From Silene latifolia (taxonomy: Eukaryota; Streptophyta; Magnoliopsida; Caryophyllales; Caryophyllaceae), in assembly GCF_048544455.1 (NCBI RefSeq), contig NC_133534.1, positions 39,680,217 to 39,744,216 on the forward strand: a stretch of 64,000 bases of DNA. The letters run 5' to 3'. Under the pieces are notes generated by a model, which was given only the letters and a program-made list of their open reading frames with translations, was not told the DNA's origin and searched no databases. Positions 12,830 through 23,839 of the stretch are shown piece by piece. The position numbers and the translations under genes are program-made. Position 1 is the first letter of the stretch. Every line of letters begins with the position of its first letter.

Positions 12830-12847
12830 TCCCCAGCGGAGTCGCCA
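12830..12847 (-). other. Primer binding site, tRNA-Arg type
   Basis: The minus strand reads TGGCGACTCCGCTGGGGA three bases after the LTR end. From memory this is complementary to the 3' end of a plant tRNA-Arg and is the usual Ogre/Tat primer site. It fixes the element's orientation. Confidence 0.85.
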
Positions 12848-12850
12848 AAC

Positions 12851-15800
12851 TGTGGACAAGGCCCTGAAAAACTGCGTCCGCGGGATCCACACTAGGCATA
12901 ATCGACTCGAGGTTCTTTCGAATCGAATTAAGACATATTAGAGTCGCCACCAAGTTTTTTGGGAACTTTGAACCGTTCAAGTCAACTTTACACCTTTCAT
13001 CGAAAAGCACAAAGCCAATCGACTACGAGTGATTAAAGATAATGACTTGTACCCTATATCACTCGATTTGAATGACTCTCGTAATCCAATGGTATTTAGA
13101 CGGATCCACAAACCATAGATCTTGAGTAAGGGGTGAGGGTACGTGTTAGGAAGCCCATAAGGACACCTAACCCCGCCCGTCAATAACGGCCTCTACTAAG
13201 TCAAGTGTCGGATTTCAAACAAGGTCATAGCTACTACGATATATGATATGCAAACATCGTTTTAAAACCCTAGCATGTGAAGTTTCTATGTCGATTTAGA
13301 TGCTACTAAACTAACTTTGTCAAAGTTGTAATTTAGCATGTGGGTTGATTGATCTAATAACATACAAAACAAACAAGGCTTAACGGGAATGGGGGAGCCA
13401 TTGGGATCTATCCTATTACAACCCAGGCATTTCATGTCGACGCAACAAGAAATTAAAGATACAACTCGATCTAAAATACAACGCTACACACACGACGCAA
13501 TACACGGCCATTCGGCCTAGGAAACCGTGCACAAAGGGGTGGCCCACGGCTTACATGACTCACGGCCTTGGGTCACTCCTCGTAATGTGTGCTTTCACTT
13601 AATCTCATCGAATTAGACATTGGGTCACACACCAAAGCATGCATTAGCATAAATCGGGCCATGTTGCTTTAAACAACATGCGATTTACTACGCTCTTACT
13701 TGCATTGGGGCACAACCATCTAACCAAACAAGACTAAGGTTTTTAGAAAAGGTTTTGACTCGATAAAAGAAAGCTAACTTGAAAATTACAACCAAACTAG
13801 CAAACACGACTCGATAAACAAAGTAATTACAAGATACGAAATAACGAGATAAAGATGAGAAAATAACGAGAAAAGGGACTACAAGGACACGGCCAAACAT
13901 GGCCTACACGATCTAGCATACCCTAATTCTTAGGTTAGATTCATTAGGTTAGATAGATAATTGCGAAACGGGTTAGGAAACGAGTTAGAAAACAAGTTAG
14001 AAACGACGTTGATCGATTGAGAGGATGTCGTGCAAAGGTGTATTCTACACGGCCTAAAAGGGGTCAAATCAGGTCAAGTTCGCTAATTAAATTAACTCAT
14101 CGAGTGTTAATAAGAAGGTGCTAATCACGCACTCTTATACTAGCGAGAAATCATGTGAAAGAGAGAGATGCATTCAATTATTTACAGAATTGTTAGTTGA
14201 TTTTTAAAGCTATGTCGATGTACCCTAAAGTGTCTAATTAGGTTGTTAAATTAATCTAATATCATCTAAATGAGTTATATGTTAACAATCAGAGGTCATA
14301 CTAACATGTGACGGGTCCTAAGGTGGGTCGAATCACACGAAACAAAAGAGGGGTCAAAAGCGAAGAGCGAAGTTAGAATTCGTTTTATTAATGCCCTACC
14401 TTGAACACGAGGATATGTAAATGAGACGGGGGTGTACGACCGACTGATGTAGCGGTTTCTTTCCCATCTCAAGTCAACGCGGGTGTTCATGGTGGTACTT
14501 TAACTCATACTCGGACTAAACTAGTTTCGTAGTTAATTAGAACAATCGATAAACAAAAAAACGATAAACAAACTAAAACAAACTAAAAAAAAAAACAAAC
14601 ATAAAAAACGAAATAAAAGGGAGAAAGAAGAGGATTTGATGCACCCTCAACCTACATGTATCGTTGACACCGTCTTGGGTCGTAATCGATGGTAGATTTT
14701 ATCTGGAGAGGCCGTCGTCGACGAAGAAACAAAGCAAACAACACGTTTTTATCGAATCTGGACAGCAACTTTCAAACAGCGATTTCTCTCTCGTTTCACG
14801 ATGAAAATTCGATTTAAAAGATGTTTTGAAAACTAGAAAGAGAATAGAACAGAGAGCTTAAAGCAACCCCTGCTCGTTTTGAGTTATTGGGCACGAAAAA
14901 CGAGCACAAACAGAATCGGGACAGACAGAAGAAAGGAAAAAACAGAGTGTATAACACTCTGTTTTTCGAGGGAATTTGTGTACTCTCAAGGGCAATTTGG
15001 CTCGTAAATCTTTGTCTAATGTGTAGATGGATGTTTTATGGTTAATTAGGAACAAGAAACTCGAATTTTGATGGAGGTTTGATGGAGGAACGAGTTGTTT
15101 TTCGAAGAGGACACACAAACTGTTTCAGTTTGTATGTCGGTTTTGTGGAGGGTTTTTGAGAGGCAATTAGGGTTTGTTTCTGAGGTTTAAAGCTTGTAAG
15201 TGAAGGTAGGATGTGTGGAGAACTTAGAGGAATGAATGTATGGTGAAGGGGGGGTATTTATAAGGAGTTAAAGTAGGGTAAAAGGGAGGAGAGGCAGACG
15301 GGCTTGGCTGAGCATAGCTGCAGTCCAGCAGCTTTTGGGGGGTTTTCTACGGTTCGTTTGGGGGGTTTTCTTGGTGATTAAGGTAAGGTAATATGGGTAG
15401 GATATTAGGGTATGGGTTAGGGTTAATGGGCACGGGTTTTGGTGGTATTTGGAGCGGGTTTTGGGCTCGGGATTGAGCTGCAAAACAGGGGGGGGGGGCT
15501 GCTTTGTGTATGCGGGCTGGTTGGGGGTGATTTGGGGCATGATTTGGGCCGTGGATATGGGGTTCGAACTGGGGTTGGATGGGTAGAGGCTTAGGTTGGT
15601 TAGTGTACACGAGATTCGTGCCTATTCGTAAAGAAAACGGGCTCAAAAACCGAGCTAAAATCGGGCTTCAAAATACATGTTTAAAACGAGTTTTTCTCGA
15701 TTTTTAAATCGATTTTTCAAATCAATTAACACATTAAAATAAATGATTTTTCAAATCAAATATACTCATAAAATGATTTTTCAAATCAATTATTTATTTT

Positions 15801-16014
15801 ATTTTCAATAAAATAAATTTGAGAAAATAAATTCTAAAAAGCTTTAATTTAAATATCATTTAAATTAAAATACTCCATCGACAACGCTCATTCTACATCG
15901 TAAAACGAACCCAAATAATAACAATGACAACTAATAAATACATGTGTCCTATCATCATCGGGTGTTTGTTGGGTTCTCTATAAATTCCAATATCGACGGA
16001 TACGGGTATCTACA
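12851..16014 (-). repeat. Long terminal repeat (5' LTR of the Ogre/Tat-like element)
   Basis: Starts TGTGGACAAGG and ends GGTATCTACA; 3164 bp. It is the partner of 4238-7394. It has a longer G run near 15487 and a different short stretch just before the hairpin at 14938. Confidence 0.95.
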
Positions 16015-16040
16015 GGTGGTCTTGGATTATTTGGATCCAT
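16015..16040 (-). pseudogene. First codons of Harbinger ORF1, copy A
   Basis: MDPNNPRPP is encoded from 16040 down to the GGTGG duplication, where the retroelement begins. Coding resumes at 4237. This shows the insertion struck the ORF1 start. Confidence 0.85.
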
Positions 16041-16143
16041 AAAATGGATAAATATGAGAGAATAATAAGTAATATGTAAATTAAAAATATAGTAAAAGAT
16101 AAGTAAGAAGAATAAGATGGAAAATTAAAGAAAATTTAACACT

Positions 16144-16151
16144 TATTTATA
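16144..16151 (-). promoter_or_regulatory. TATA-like box of Harbinger ORF1
   Basis: TATAAATA on the minus strand about 100 bp upstream of the ORF1 ATG. It is conserved in copies B (20157-20164) and C (34822-34829). In copy A the SINE lies only about 10 bp upstream of it. Confidence 0.45.
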
Positions 16152-16160
16152 GCAAAATGG

Positions 16161-16352
16161 AGGCTTGAGTGTAGTGGAGTGTGGGAGTGCTTCAAAGCGT
16201 TGCAATGGCAACGAATTGAGAGGTCCCGGGTTCGACTCCCTACACGGGAGTGCTGCGGTTACCTGTCATCCTAAAGGATGTCTTACATGGCACACGTGGT
16301 TTGCAGGGTATTGCATGTGCCCGGGGGGATTCAACCCCTCGTCACCAAAAAA
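16161..16352 (+). mobile_element. tRNA-derived SINE
   Basis: The insertion is absent from the same site in copies B and C. It has an A-box-like TAGTGGAGTGTGGGAG, a B box GGTTCGACTCC, an A-rich tail and the flanking duplication AAAATGG (16154-16160 and 16353-16359). These are hallmarks of a Pol III-transcribed SINE mobilised by LINE machinery. It is about 190 bp, and its family is not known to me. Confidence 0.88.
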
Positions 16353-16671
16353 AAAATGGACAATGAAACAAAAAAAATAGCAGTTGTTAATTACCCGTTG
16401 GCAAACAATTAGCCGTTGGGAAATAATTATAGCCGTTGTATGTGCATCATCAGGAAACAAATGCAAACAATTAACTTGGCACTTGTGAAAATTTTGTTAA
16501 AATAATATTACTTTTGAAAAAGGCCCCACACTTGTCCACCACTTCTTCCTTCAATATAGTGATGGCAATCACTTTTTGTTTTTCTCTCATGTACCGTTGC
16601 ATGTCATATCCACCATCACTTTTCTCTTTTCTCCATCATTTTGTAGAAAGTGATGACCAATGCAGATGGTC

Positions 16672-16674
16672 TTA
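16672..16674. repeat. TTA between Harbinger copies A and B
   Basis: The right TIR of copy A ends at 16671 and the left TIR of copy B begins at 16675. The single TTA is the usual PIF/Harbinger target duplication, shared by both. Confidence 0.9.
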
Positions 16675-17065
16675 GACCATCCGCATCCATCATCACATAT
16701 TTTCCATCACTTTACTCTTTTTCATCATTTCTCTATCCTAATCACATATCCACCCAACCTTTTCTACCATCACCAAATTTTACTCATTTTTCCCCACATC
16801 AATTAACCATCAATTTTTTCTCTTTCTTACTTTATCCTACCCCACACATTCTTTATTTAACAAAAACCTAACATTAACTTTATTTTTATAATTGTGTAAG
16901 TTAATTAATAATCGTACTTTTAAAAATAGAGAAAATATTTTTCATTAAAAAGTTGGAAACATTACAAATTTTAAGACAATAATACATAACATAATAAGAA
17001 AGTATGAGTACAAGTTGCTGATTTAAATACTTCAATTTCCAGCGCCAAACCGTTGCCAAATATGC

Positions 17066-18400
17066 TCAATTAATTTTTTTTAAGGACTTGTGCGTGTTTC
17101 TAGAACGCAAATTGTCACGATTTACTATATATCTATCAATTTCAATCTGATATCCCGCTCCGTACTCAGCTTCTTGAACTTGTGAATGAAGATTCTCATA
17201 CTCTGAATAATCATCATAATTTGCATATGTATCACGTTCATCTTCCACTATCATGTTATGTAGTATAATACATGTCGTTATTACCTTATTTAACATGGAC
17301 TCTTTCCATGTTAAACCTGGTTTTCGAATAACTGCGAATCGCGCCTGAAGTACTCCAAAAGCACGCTCCACATCCTTCCTTGCTGCCTCTTGTCTTTCAG
17401 CAAACAACTTATCCTTGGGTGTTTGTGGAAGAGAGACTGATGGTATAAAAGTTGACCATTGAGGATATATACCGTCGGTCAAATAATAACCCGTGTCAAA
17501 CTGTTGACCATTAACTATATAATTAACCCGAGGAGCTCGTCCATTTAATACGTCATCAAAAACAGGTGACCGGTGTAACACATTTATATCATTGCACGAT
17601 CCAGGTACACCAAAAAATGAATGCCATATCCATAGATCTTGTGATGCAACTGCTTCCAATATCACAGTCGCTTCTCCACTTCGTCCTTGAAACTGACCTC
17701 TCCAAGCCTTAGGACAATTTTTCCACTTCCAATGCATGCAGTCGATACTTCCTAACATGCCGGGGAATCCTCTATACGTTCCAACCTGTAAAAGCCTTTG
17801 AAGATCCTGAACAGTTGGACGTCTTAGATACTCATCCCCAAATTGGTGAATAACAGCTTCAAGAAATCTAACAAGAACCTTCCTTGCTATTTATTCTCCA
17901 ACCCTCAAATACTCGTCCACTCTATCAGCAGCCTCTCCATATGCTAAGAGACGAAGTGCTGCTGTGCATTTAATTAATGGTGACAGACCTAACCTACCGG
18001 TAGCATCAGGTTTGTGTTGAAAATTCCTATCATAAGCTCCTACACCCTCTACAATACGCAAGAATAAATGTTTGCGCATTCGAAATCTACGTCTAAACAT
18101 TTGTGGAGGGTGAATTGGGTTTTCCGAGAAATAATCGTTAAAGAGACGGACATGGCCCTCTTCTCGATTTCTCTCAATATATGTTCTTTCTTTATTATTT
18201 GACATATAGTTTACCAATATAAGTGGTATAACATTATTTGCCATATAATTTACCATATAGCTGACTGCTTCCTATGTTGCAACTCTTTTCTGTCTCCGCC
18301 TATCCTGCCTAGCATTATCTTCTGACGAGGTAGATGATGAGGAAGAAGATGATGGTGGTAAGTGTGGGGGAGAAAGATGATAAGAACTTGAGGGATACAT
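17066..18400 (-). pseudogene. Harbinger transposase (ORF2), copy B
   Basis: Full-length gene of about 445 codons starting MYPSSSYHLS. The catalytic triad regions are all visible: GSIDCMHW (first Asp), GSCNDINVLHRSP (second Asp) and HNMIVEDE (Glu), with GVLQARFAVIRKP between the last two. Two in-frame stops interrupt the N-terminal half, one after KRVAT near 18270 and one after YLRVGE near 17891. The rest of the frame is open, so the decay is recent. In the family this enzyme excises and inserts the element together with ORF1. Confidence 0.92.
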
Positions 18401-18804
18401 ATTTTGGTTAAATATGAGAATATTTTAGAGTTATTTGAGTGATTTAAAGATAGTGAGGGTGAGTGCTTTATATAAAAGGAAATTGATGAGGATAAGATAA
18501 TGTTTTATGTTGATAGTGTAAGATTTTCTTCGGATTTATATGGATAATGTTAGATTTTATATGGATAAGAGATAAGATAAGATTTTGTAATATAATACAA
18601 GTACATAAAATTTAATATATTACATTACAAGACAATATTTTACATAATAGAAATACATTACTTTCTAATAAAAGAGAATAATATAAACTAAACTAGTATG
18701 AAATACATTACTTTCTAATAAAAGTGCATAATATAAATTAAAATAGCACGAAATACATTACTTTCTAATAAAAGAGCATAAAATTTCTAAAATAGTACGA
18801 ATTA
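18401..18804. other. Spacer between ORF1 and ORF2, copy B
   Basis: AT-rich, with a TATA-like box near 18468 and repeated ATACATTACTTTCTAATAAAAG blocks of about 50 bp (three to four units from about 18650). The same repeats occur in copies A (2865-3000) and C (33315-33450). No gene is seen. Confidence 0.6.
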
Positions 18805-20052
18805 CTATAATAGTTCTCTTATGAGTTTAGCCTTCATCTCTTCCATTTCCGGAGTTAAAGACGGACAGTCCATTAGTTTGCTAAGTATTGACCAATTAAC
18901 CTTCTTTTCTTTGACCCTTACTTTCTCTTCATCTATGGCCAGCCTCCTCACCGCATTATCTTTATCACTAGTCATATTAAAATTCAAATTCTTCACGGCG
19001 TTACTGAAATGACTCACCTCTTCGATAACAGTTTTCAACGCTCCCTTACCTTTTTTTAGCTCCATCTCTACCAATTGGACGAGTATTAGATGCACTTCCT
19101 TCTTCTACAGAGCAAGCTGGAGAGAACCCTCCATCATTAAGCCTAGTTCTCTTACCACTACTACCGCTTTCGGGTGTACCAACATTTATAGGAGTGGTTG
19201 GATCTTCTTGTTGAGCTCTTTTCCCCGGATTAATTCCGGCATATGGAGCAATGTGATCTTCCCATTTTCTATAATGTCTTAACAAGTGCCAAGCATGTTC
19301 ATAGTTGAATTTTCCTTTATGTAACTTATGAGCCATTTGAATGACGTCATCTTCTGACATCCCACTTCTCTTGATTCGATTAGCTTCTGCAAAACAATCA
19401 CCCCATGCCATGACGGCTTTGCATATACGCCGCATTCTGCCACCAATAGAATTGCCAGTCTTCTGTCTAAGTTTTAGTGGATTGGTAAGACGAGCTTCTT
19501 TATACAAAGATGAGACTTTCGCCCAAAGTGCATCTTTCTTTTGGTTAGTGCCAACAATACTATCTTGAGAGACACTCATAAATGACGAAATCAAAGCTTC
19601 ATCCTCTTCCCGAGTAAAATGTACAATATGACCCGATGCCTCCTCATTGTTGTTATTGTCTTCTAGTTATTCAATTTCAACATTATTTTGAGGAGTATTT
19701 CGGTAATTCGGAGGTGTTTGAGAAGGAAATGAGAGGTATTATTTTCATGGGATGAGAAATTATGACTCAAAGGTAAAATATTAATATTTTGTCGATATAA
19801 TGGCGGTGGCGGTGGAGGATTAGAATGAGTTTGTTGAAATTGATTAATATTATATTGTCGAGAGGGATATTGATTTTGAGGGGGATATGGAATTTGTGTG
19901 GGTGACGTATTTTGTCGGAGATACGGATTTTGTGAGGGCAATGAATTTTCTTGTATAATATTACTATGAGTTTGTTGAAATTCATTCCACAATTCTAATA
20001 TTCTAGGATCGGGATTTTCATAATAAGGTGGTCTTGGATTATTTGGATTCAT
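18805..20052 (-). pseudogene. Harbinger ORF1 (Myb/trihelix-like), copy B
   Basis: Starts MNPNNPRPPYYENPDPRI and ends AKLIRELL. The best-preserved part is 19046-19594, covering SFMSVSQDSIVGTNQKKDAL, RMRRICKAVMAWGDCFAEA and an SSGKRTRLNDGG basic stretch. A frameshift near 19735 and another near 19060 break the frame, and a TAA follows NVEIE, also present in copy C. It is a DNA-binding accessory protein of the element in its family; inactive here. Confidence 0.88.
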
Positions 20053-20208
20053 AAAATGGATAAATATGAGAGAATAATAAGTAATATGTAAATTAAAAAT
20101 ATAGTAAAAGATAAGTAAGAAGAATAAGATGGAAAATTATAAGAAAATTTAACACTTATTTATAACAAAATGGATAATGAAACAAAAAATATAGCAGTTG
20201 TTAATTAC

Positions 20209-20252
20209 CCGTTGGCAAACAATTAGCCGTTGGGAAATAATTATAGCCGTTG
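20209..20252. repeat. Subterminal CCGTTG repeats of the Harbinger elements
   Basis: CCGTTG occurs at 20209, 20227 and 20247, with a CAGTTG nearby, in the stretch upstream of ORF1. The same trio is in copies A and C. Such subterminal repeats are candidate transposase or ORF1 binding sites, by inference only. Confidence 0.5.
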
Positions 20253-20485
20253 TAGGTGCATCATCAGGAAACAAATGCAAACAATTAACTTGGCACTTGT
20301 GAAAATTTTGTTAAAATAATATTACTTTTGAAAAAGGCCCCACACTTGTCCACCACTTCTTCCTTCAATATAGTGATGGCAATCACTTTTTGTTTTTCTC
20401 TCATGTACCGTTGCATGTCATATCCACCATCACTTTTCTCTTTTCTCCATCATTTTGTAGAAAGTGATGGCCAATGCAGATGGTC

Positions 20486-20488
20486 TTA
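20486..20488. repeat. TTA between Harbinger copies B and C
   Basis: Copy B ends at 20485 and copy C starts GACCATTCGCATCC at 20489. One TTA separates them, as between A and B. Confidence 0.9.
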
Positions 20489-20659
20489 GACCATTCGCAT
20501 CCATCATCACATATTTTCCATCACTTTACTCTTTTTCATCATTTCTCTATCCTAATCACATATCCACCCCACCTTTTCTACCATCACCAAATTTTACTCA
20601 TTTTTCCCCACATCAATTAACCATCAATTTTTTCCCTTTCTTTCTTTATCCTACCCCAC

Positions 20660-22131
20660 TGATACGTTTTTCGTGTACCTATCAAAAATAAACTAACTAA
20701 ACTAACTGTATAGCTAGGGAAGTCAGGTCGATCTCCTCAGGGAGGCAAGATATCTGTAAAGTCCGTCTATTTGGTCACAAATGGGGGGTTTGTTTGAATT
20801 GGTTTTCTAAACTAGAAGGTTTAAAGGAAAGAGAAGCAGAGATAGAGCAGTTGGCAGGAAATAGAATTAAACTATCAGATAGAGAAGGGTCATGTCAGGA
20901 TTTCGGTTCACTACGGTAGTCCAGTGACTCAACTGTAAACAACTTAGACAAATTAATGCGAGTGGAAAGGTCCTTTCGGTCCACTTTCTATCCTAAATTA
21001 CCGCTAACTTAACTTTCATCCTTGTCAGGGTAGTCTACTATTCATAGCAGGCCTATTAAGTCCAATATTTCGATCTAGGATTAATTTTAGCCAGATTAAA
21101 GGGATGACTCAGAAGCGTGCACTCAACTAAGTCGATAAAAATACAATTAAATTGCCATGGTGACAGAGTCTCACAATTAACTCATCTAAACTATTTACTA
21201 CATCATCACATTCTACCGTAGATCCCATAATTCCAACATGAAAGAAGTTTAGCTACTCATATCGCTAATTAAACTATCAAAACTAACAGCAGATAAATAA
21301 CCAGCATTCAACATATTAAAACGATAATCAAATTGCATAAAAGTAAATTAGGGCAAAAAGTAAATAAAGCAAGACCAAGAATTAAAGCAAATGAAATGAA
21401 GTTTATTATTAAGAAATGTGAAAGAGATTACAATCGTGCGAATCCGGCGTAAAGAACAATCAAATCCGAGCGAAATAAATCCCAAAATAAAGTTACAGTG
21501 AAGGAGAAAATAGTACGCAGTCTTGAATGATAGATAAACTTTTTTCGTCAGAAAATTAGAAACCAATAACCTAGTAACGTAATGCTTAAATAGAAAAACA
21601 ACTAAGTCCATAAGCTAAAATAAATTCACGGGCTAATTAAAGCCCACGCCAGCAGAAACCACTCGATCGAGTGGGATAAAACCACTCGATCGAGCAAAAC
21701 CACAGAAAATCTACTCGATCGAGTAGAATAGTTACTCGATCGAGTAACCCCTCTTTACAGCACTTCTGGATCGAGTAGAAAAGCACTCGATCAACCAACC
21801 AAGGATGTAGAAACCACTCGATCGAGTAACAAAACCACTCGATCGAGTCTTCTGTCTTCAATTCAGCTCAAATCCATGCCCGACTGCCTCGTAAACCATG
21901 CCTTCACGCACTCCAATGCAGTATCTTACTCAGGAAAATCCCGTCTCCTCTAAATGCATGCAAAAAGGACGAAAAATGGTACGATTCCGCTACTTTCGCG
22001 TTCATTTCTACAAAATGGACAAAACCTACCAAAGTAGCCAATACGGGGCATAATGCAATATAAACAGTACAAAAATGCATAGAAATACGTGCTAAAATAG
22101 GCTAAAAAGACTATACAATATGCACGTATCA
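20660..22131 (-). repeat. 3' LTR of the Athila-like element
   Basis: Starts TGATACGTTTTTCG, ends GCACGTATCA. Compared with its partner it has one extra segment of about 29 bp that begins and ends at palindrome copies (21685-21714). Confidence 0.95.
21659..21848. repeat. Phased palindrome array ACTCGATCGAGT in the LTR
   Basis: Palindrome centres fall at 21666.5, 21689.5, 21718.5, 21739.5, 21770.5, 21790.5, 21821.5 and 21842.5; intervals are 23, 29, 21, 31, 20, 31 and 21 bp. Flanks vary but stay self-complementary: CCACTCGATCGAGTGG, CTACTCGATCGAGTAG and GTTACTCGATCGAGTAAC (18 bp perfect). The copies at 21770 and 21790 are degenerate. The sequence between units is not conserved. In element orientation this is about 290-470 bases from the LTR start. 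Confidence 0.95.
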
Positions 22132-22143
22132 AATCTCCCCAAA
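22132..22143 (-). other. Polypurine tract of the Athila-like element
   Basis: On the minus strand GGTTTGGGGAGATT abuts the 3' LTR. G-rich TTTGGGGA is a good plus-strand primer site. Confidence 0.8.
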
Positions 22144-23839
22144 CCGAACCTTTACTCGTCCTCGAGTAAACTAAAATGCAACTAATGGAATGGAAATGAT
22201 AACTCAGAGCTAGCTTAACTTGTCTACTTGAACCAGTTTAATGCAACAAAAACTAACAGTTATAGCTAAGCAGTCAATACGCAAACGAGTTATAAGCTGT
22301 TCAGAAATATAGCCAACCTATCGACCTTGCAAGACCAACAAAATCGGACTCTCTCGTGCTCACTCTTCTCTCATGAAGCAAAGGGTGAATGTTATATGTA
22401 AAAGAGAGAAGAAAAGACAGTCACTCACCTAACTGCGACCTACATAGCATGCCTGCAACAAAAATGAAAGACAATTCAAGTACTAATGCACACACTCCAA
22501 CCAATAATGTCCATCACAGCCGAGGGCTTACAAATAATATGGGAATAGTGATGTTCAGGTGAGAAAAGGCAAAACAAGTTATGGTAATGTGGAGGTAAAA
22601 GCGTCAAGCTAGTTCCTAACAGGACCATATAAGACCATCCGAATCTCAACTGACTGAAAAATAGAATACAAGTGCCCTTTATTTGGCACACAGCTCACTA
22701 AACTCAAACACAATCTCCTCAAAAATATGGAATAAGAATGGAGGAGTTAGACGGTCACAAACTTTCCCTTTTTAACACGGTCTAAATGAATCAAATGAAA
22801 TAAATCAAACTTTTTTTTTTCAACTTTTTCTTTCTTTTTCTATCACTGTACACGTGAATTTTTTTTCATTTTTTTTTCCTTCCTTAATTTTCACCAACTC
22901 CATACAAAAAGATACGGGCCAAACTGCAGATGGAAAATCATACCACAAAAGACATACTAAACTAGCTTGACTAGGCAGGCTCATTTTGGGATGTAGTTAA
23001 TGGGTCAAAAAGGCAAGTTTTAGCTTATGTGGAGCTAAATGGGTGAAAAATATAAGGAAAAGGGAAAAATTTCAAGCACCTCCCTGCATGTGACACCAAC
23101 CACAAACCCGAATGTGTGCATTTGACAAGAAATTGAATGTCATAAAAGTGCAAAAATGATGAGCATGCTATGCAAGGAGTACTACTCTCATTTCCTAATG
23201 AACCGGTCATGAATGTCACCAGTTATGGGCTCTAAAACTCAGAATTTATGGAGTAGTTTGCCAATTTATCAGGTCAAGTCTAAACAGTCAGCTATATTTG
23301 AACAGAAACTCGTAGACTATGCGTATGAAAAAGCTAATAACTATCAACAGAAGTGCAAGGCTCAAGTGAAAATGACAAGTTATAGTGCAATTTCATCACG
23401 GAAATCTACCGTTCCGACTCAACCTATTTGCAAAATTAAACGTGAATATTTTTGAATTTTTGAAATTTTCTAATTTGTTTTGATTTTTTAATGAAATAAA
23501 TAAACAATGCAAGCTGAAATAAATAAACGTGAATGCGAAACAAATGCAAATGCAGACTCAAAAGGATGCAATACCCTCCCCAAACCAAAACGGACAACGC
23601 CCTCATTGTCCTCCAGCATACACCAGCAGATATATACAGGGGAACGGGAATATACAACCAATAAAGAAAAAAAATAAAAAATAAAAAGGAGACAAAAATA
23701 AAAGAGTAAGATGTACATACAAAATACGAATTTCCCCAAACCAGCCAGAAAACTGGGGAAGTGAGTAGACCAGTAGCTACTCATCACGGATGTCCTCCAC
23801 CCTAAACTCCGGATCCTCCTCCTCCTCTCTCCTCCTCCT
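22144..23839 (-). other. Untranslated 3' interior of the Athila-like element
   Basis: About 1.7 kb with T-rich runs near 22808-22880 and several TCCCCAAACC blocks that echo the polypurine tract (for example 23733). No gene is recognisable in either strand. Confidence 0.5.

Larger units (their letters stand above)
4238..16014 (-). mobile_element. Ogre/Tat-like LTR retrotransposon, gag-only, non-autonomous
   Basis: The element is 11.8 kb with two LTRs of about 3.16 kb, a GGTGG target duplication, a minus-strand gag, a primer binding site next to the right LTR and a polypurine tract next to the left LTR. The PBS complements the 3' end of a plant tRNA-Arg, the primer I associate with Ogre/Tat elements, and the very long LTRs fit this lineage. 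The roughly 5.5 kb interior has gag but no recognisable protease, reverse transcriptase, RNase H or integrase, so it would depend on a partner element. The LTRs differ at few positions, which suggests recent insertion. Confidence 0.9.
1841..16671 (-). mobile_element. PIF/Harbinger (Pong-like) element, copy A, multiply interrupted
   Basis: This is the same element as copies B and C: transposase ORF, then upstream a Myb-like ORF, both on the minus strand, then a right terminal inverted repeat ending GCAGATGGTC at 16671 followed by TTA. The left part is cut by the LTR at 1-1840, so its left TIR is outside the window. An Ogre/Tat-like retroelement sits at 4238-16014 and a SINE at 16161-16352. Without these insertions the remaining sequence is collinear with copy B. 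Confidence 0.9.
16675..20485 (-). mobile_element. PIF/Harbinger (Pong-like) element, copy B, structurally complete
   Basis: 3811 bp, with left end GACCATCCGCATCCATCATC, right end GATGGCCAATGCAGATGGTC (imperfect inverted match) and TTA on each side. It contains transposase ORF2 (17066-18400) and Myb-like ORF1 (18805-20052), both minus strand, the Pong arrangement. Both ORFs have stops or frameshifts, so it is non-autonomous now but keeps ends that a transposase could use. Confidence 0.93.

Noticed and set aside
16165-16250. tRNA gene
   Set aside because: A and B boxes are present, but there is no good cloverleaf; the A tail and flanking duplication show a SINE.
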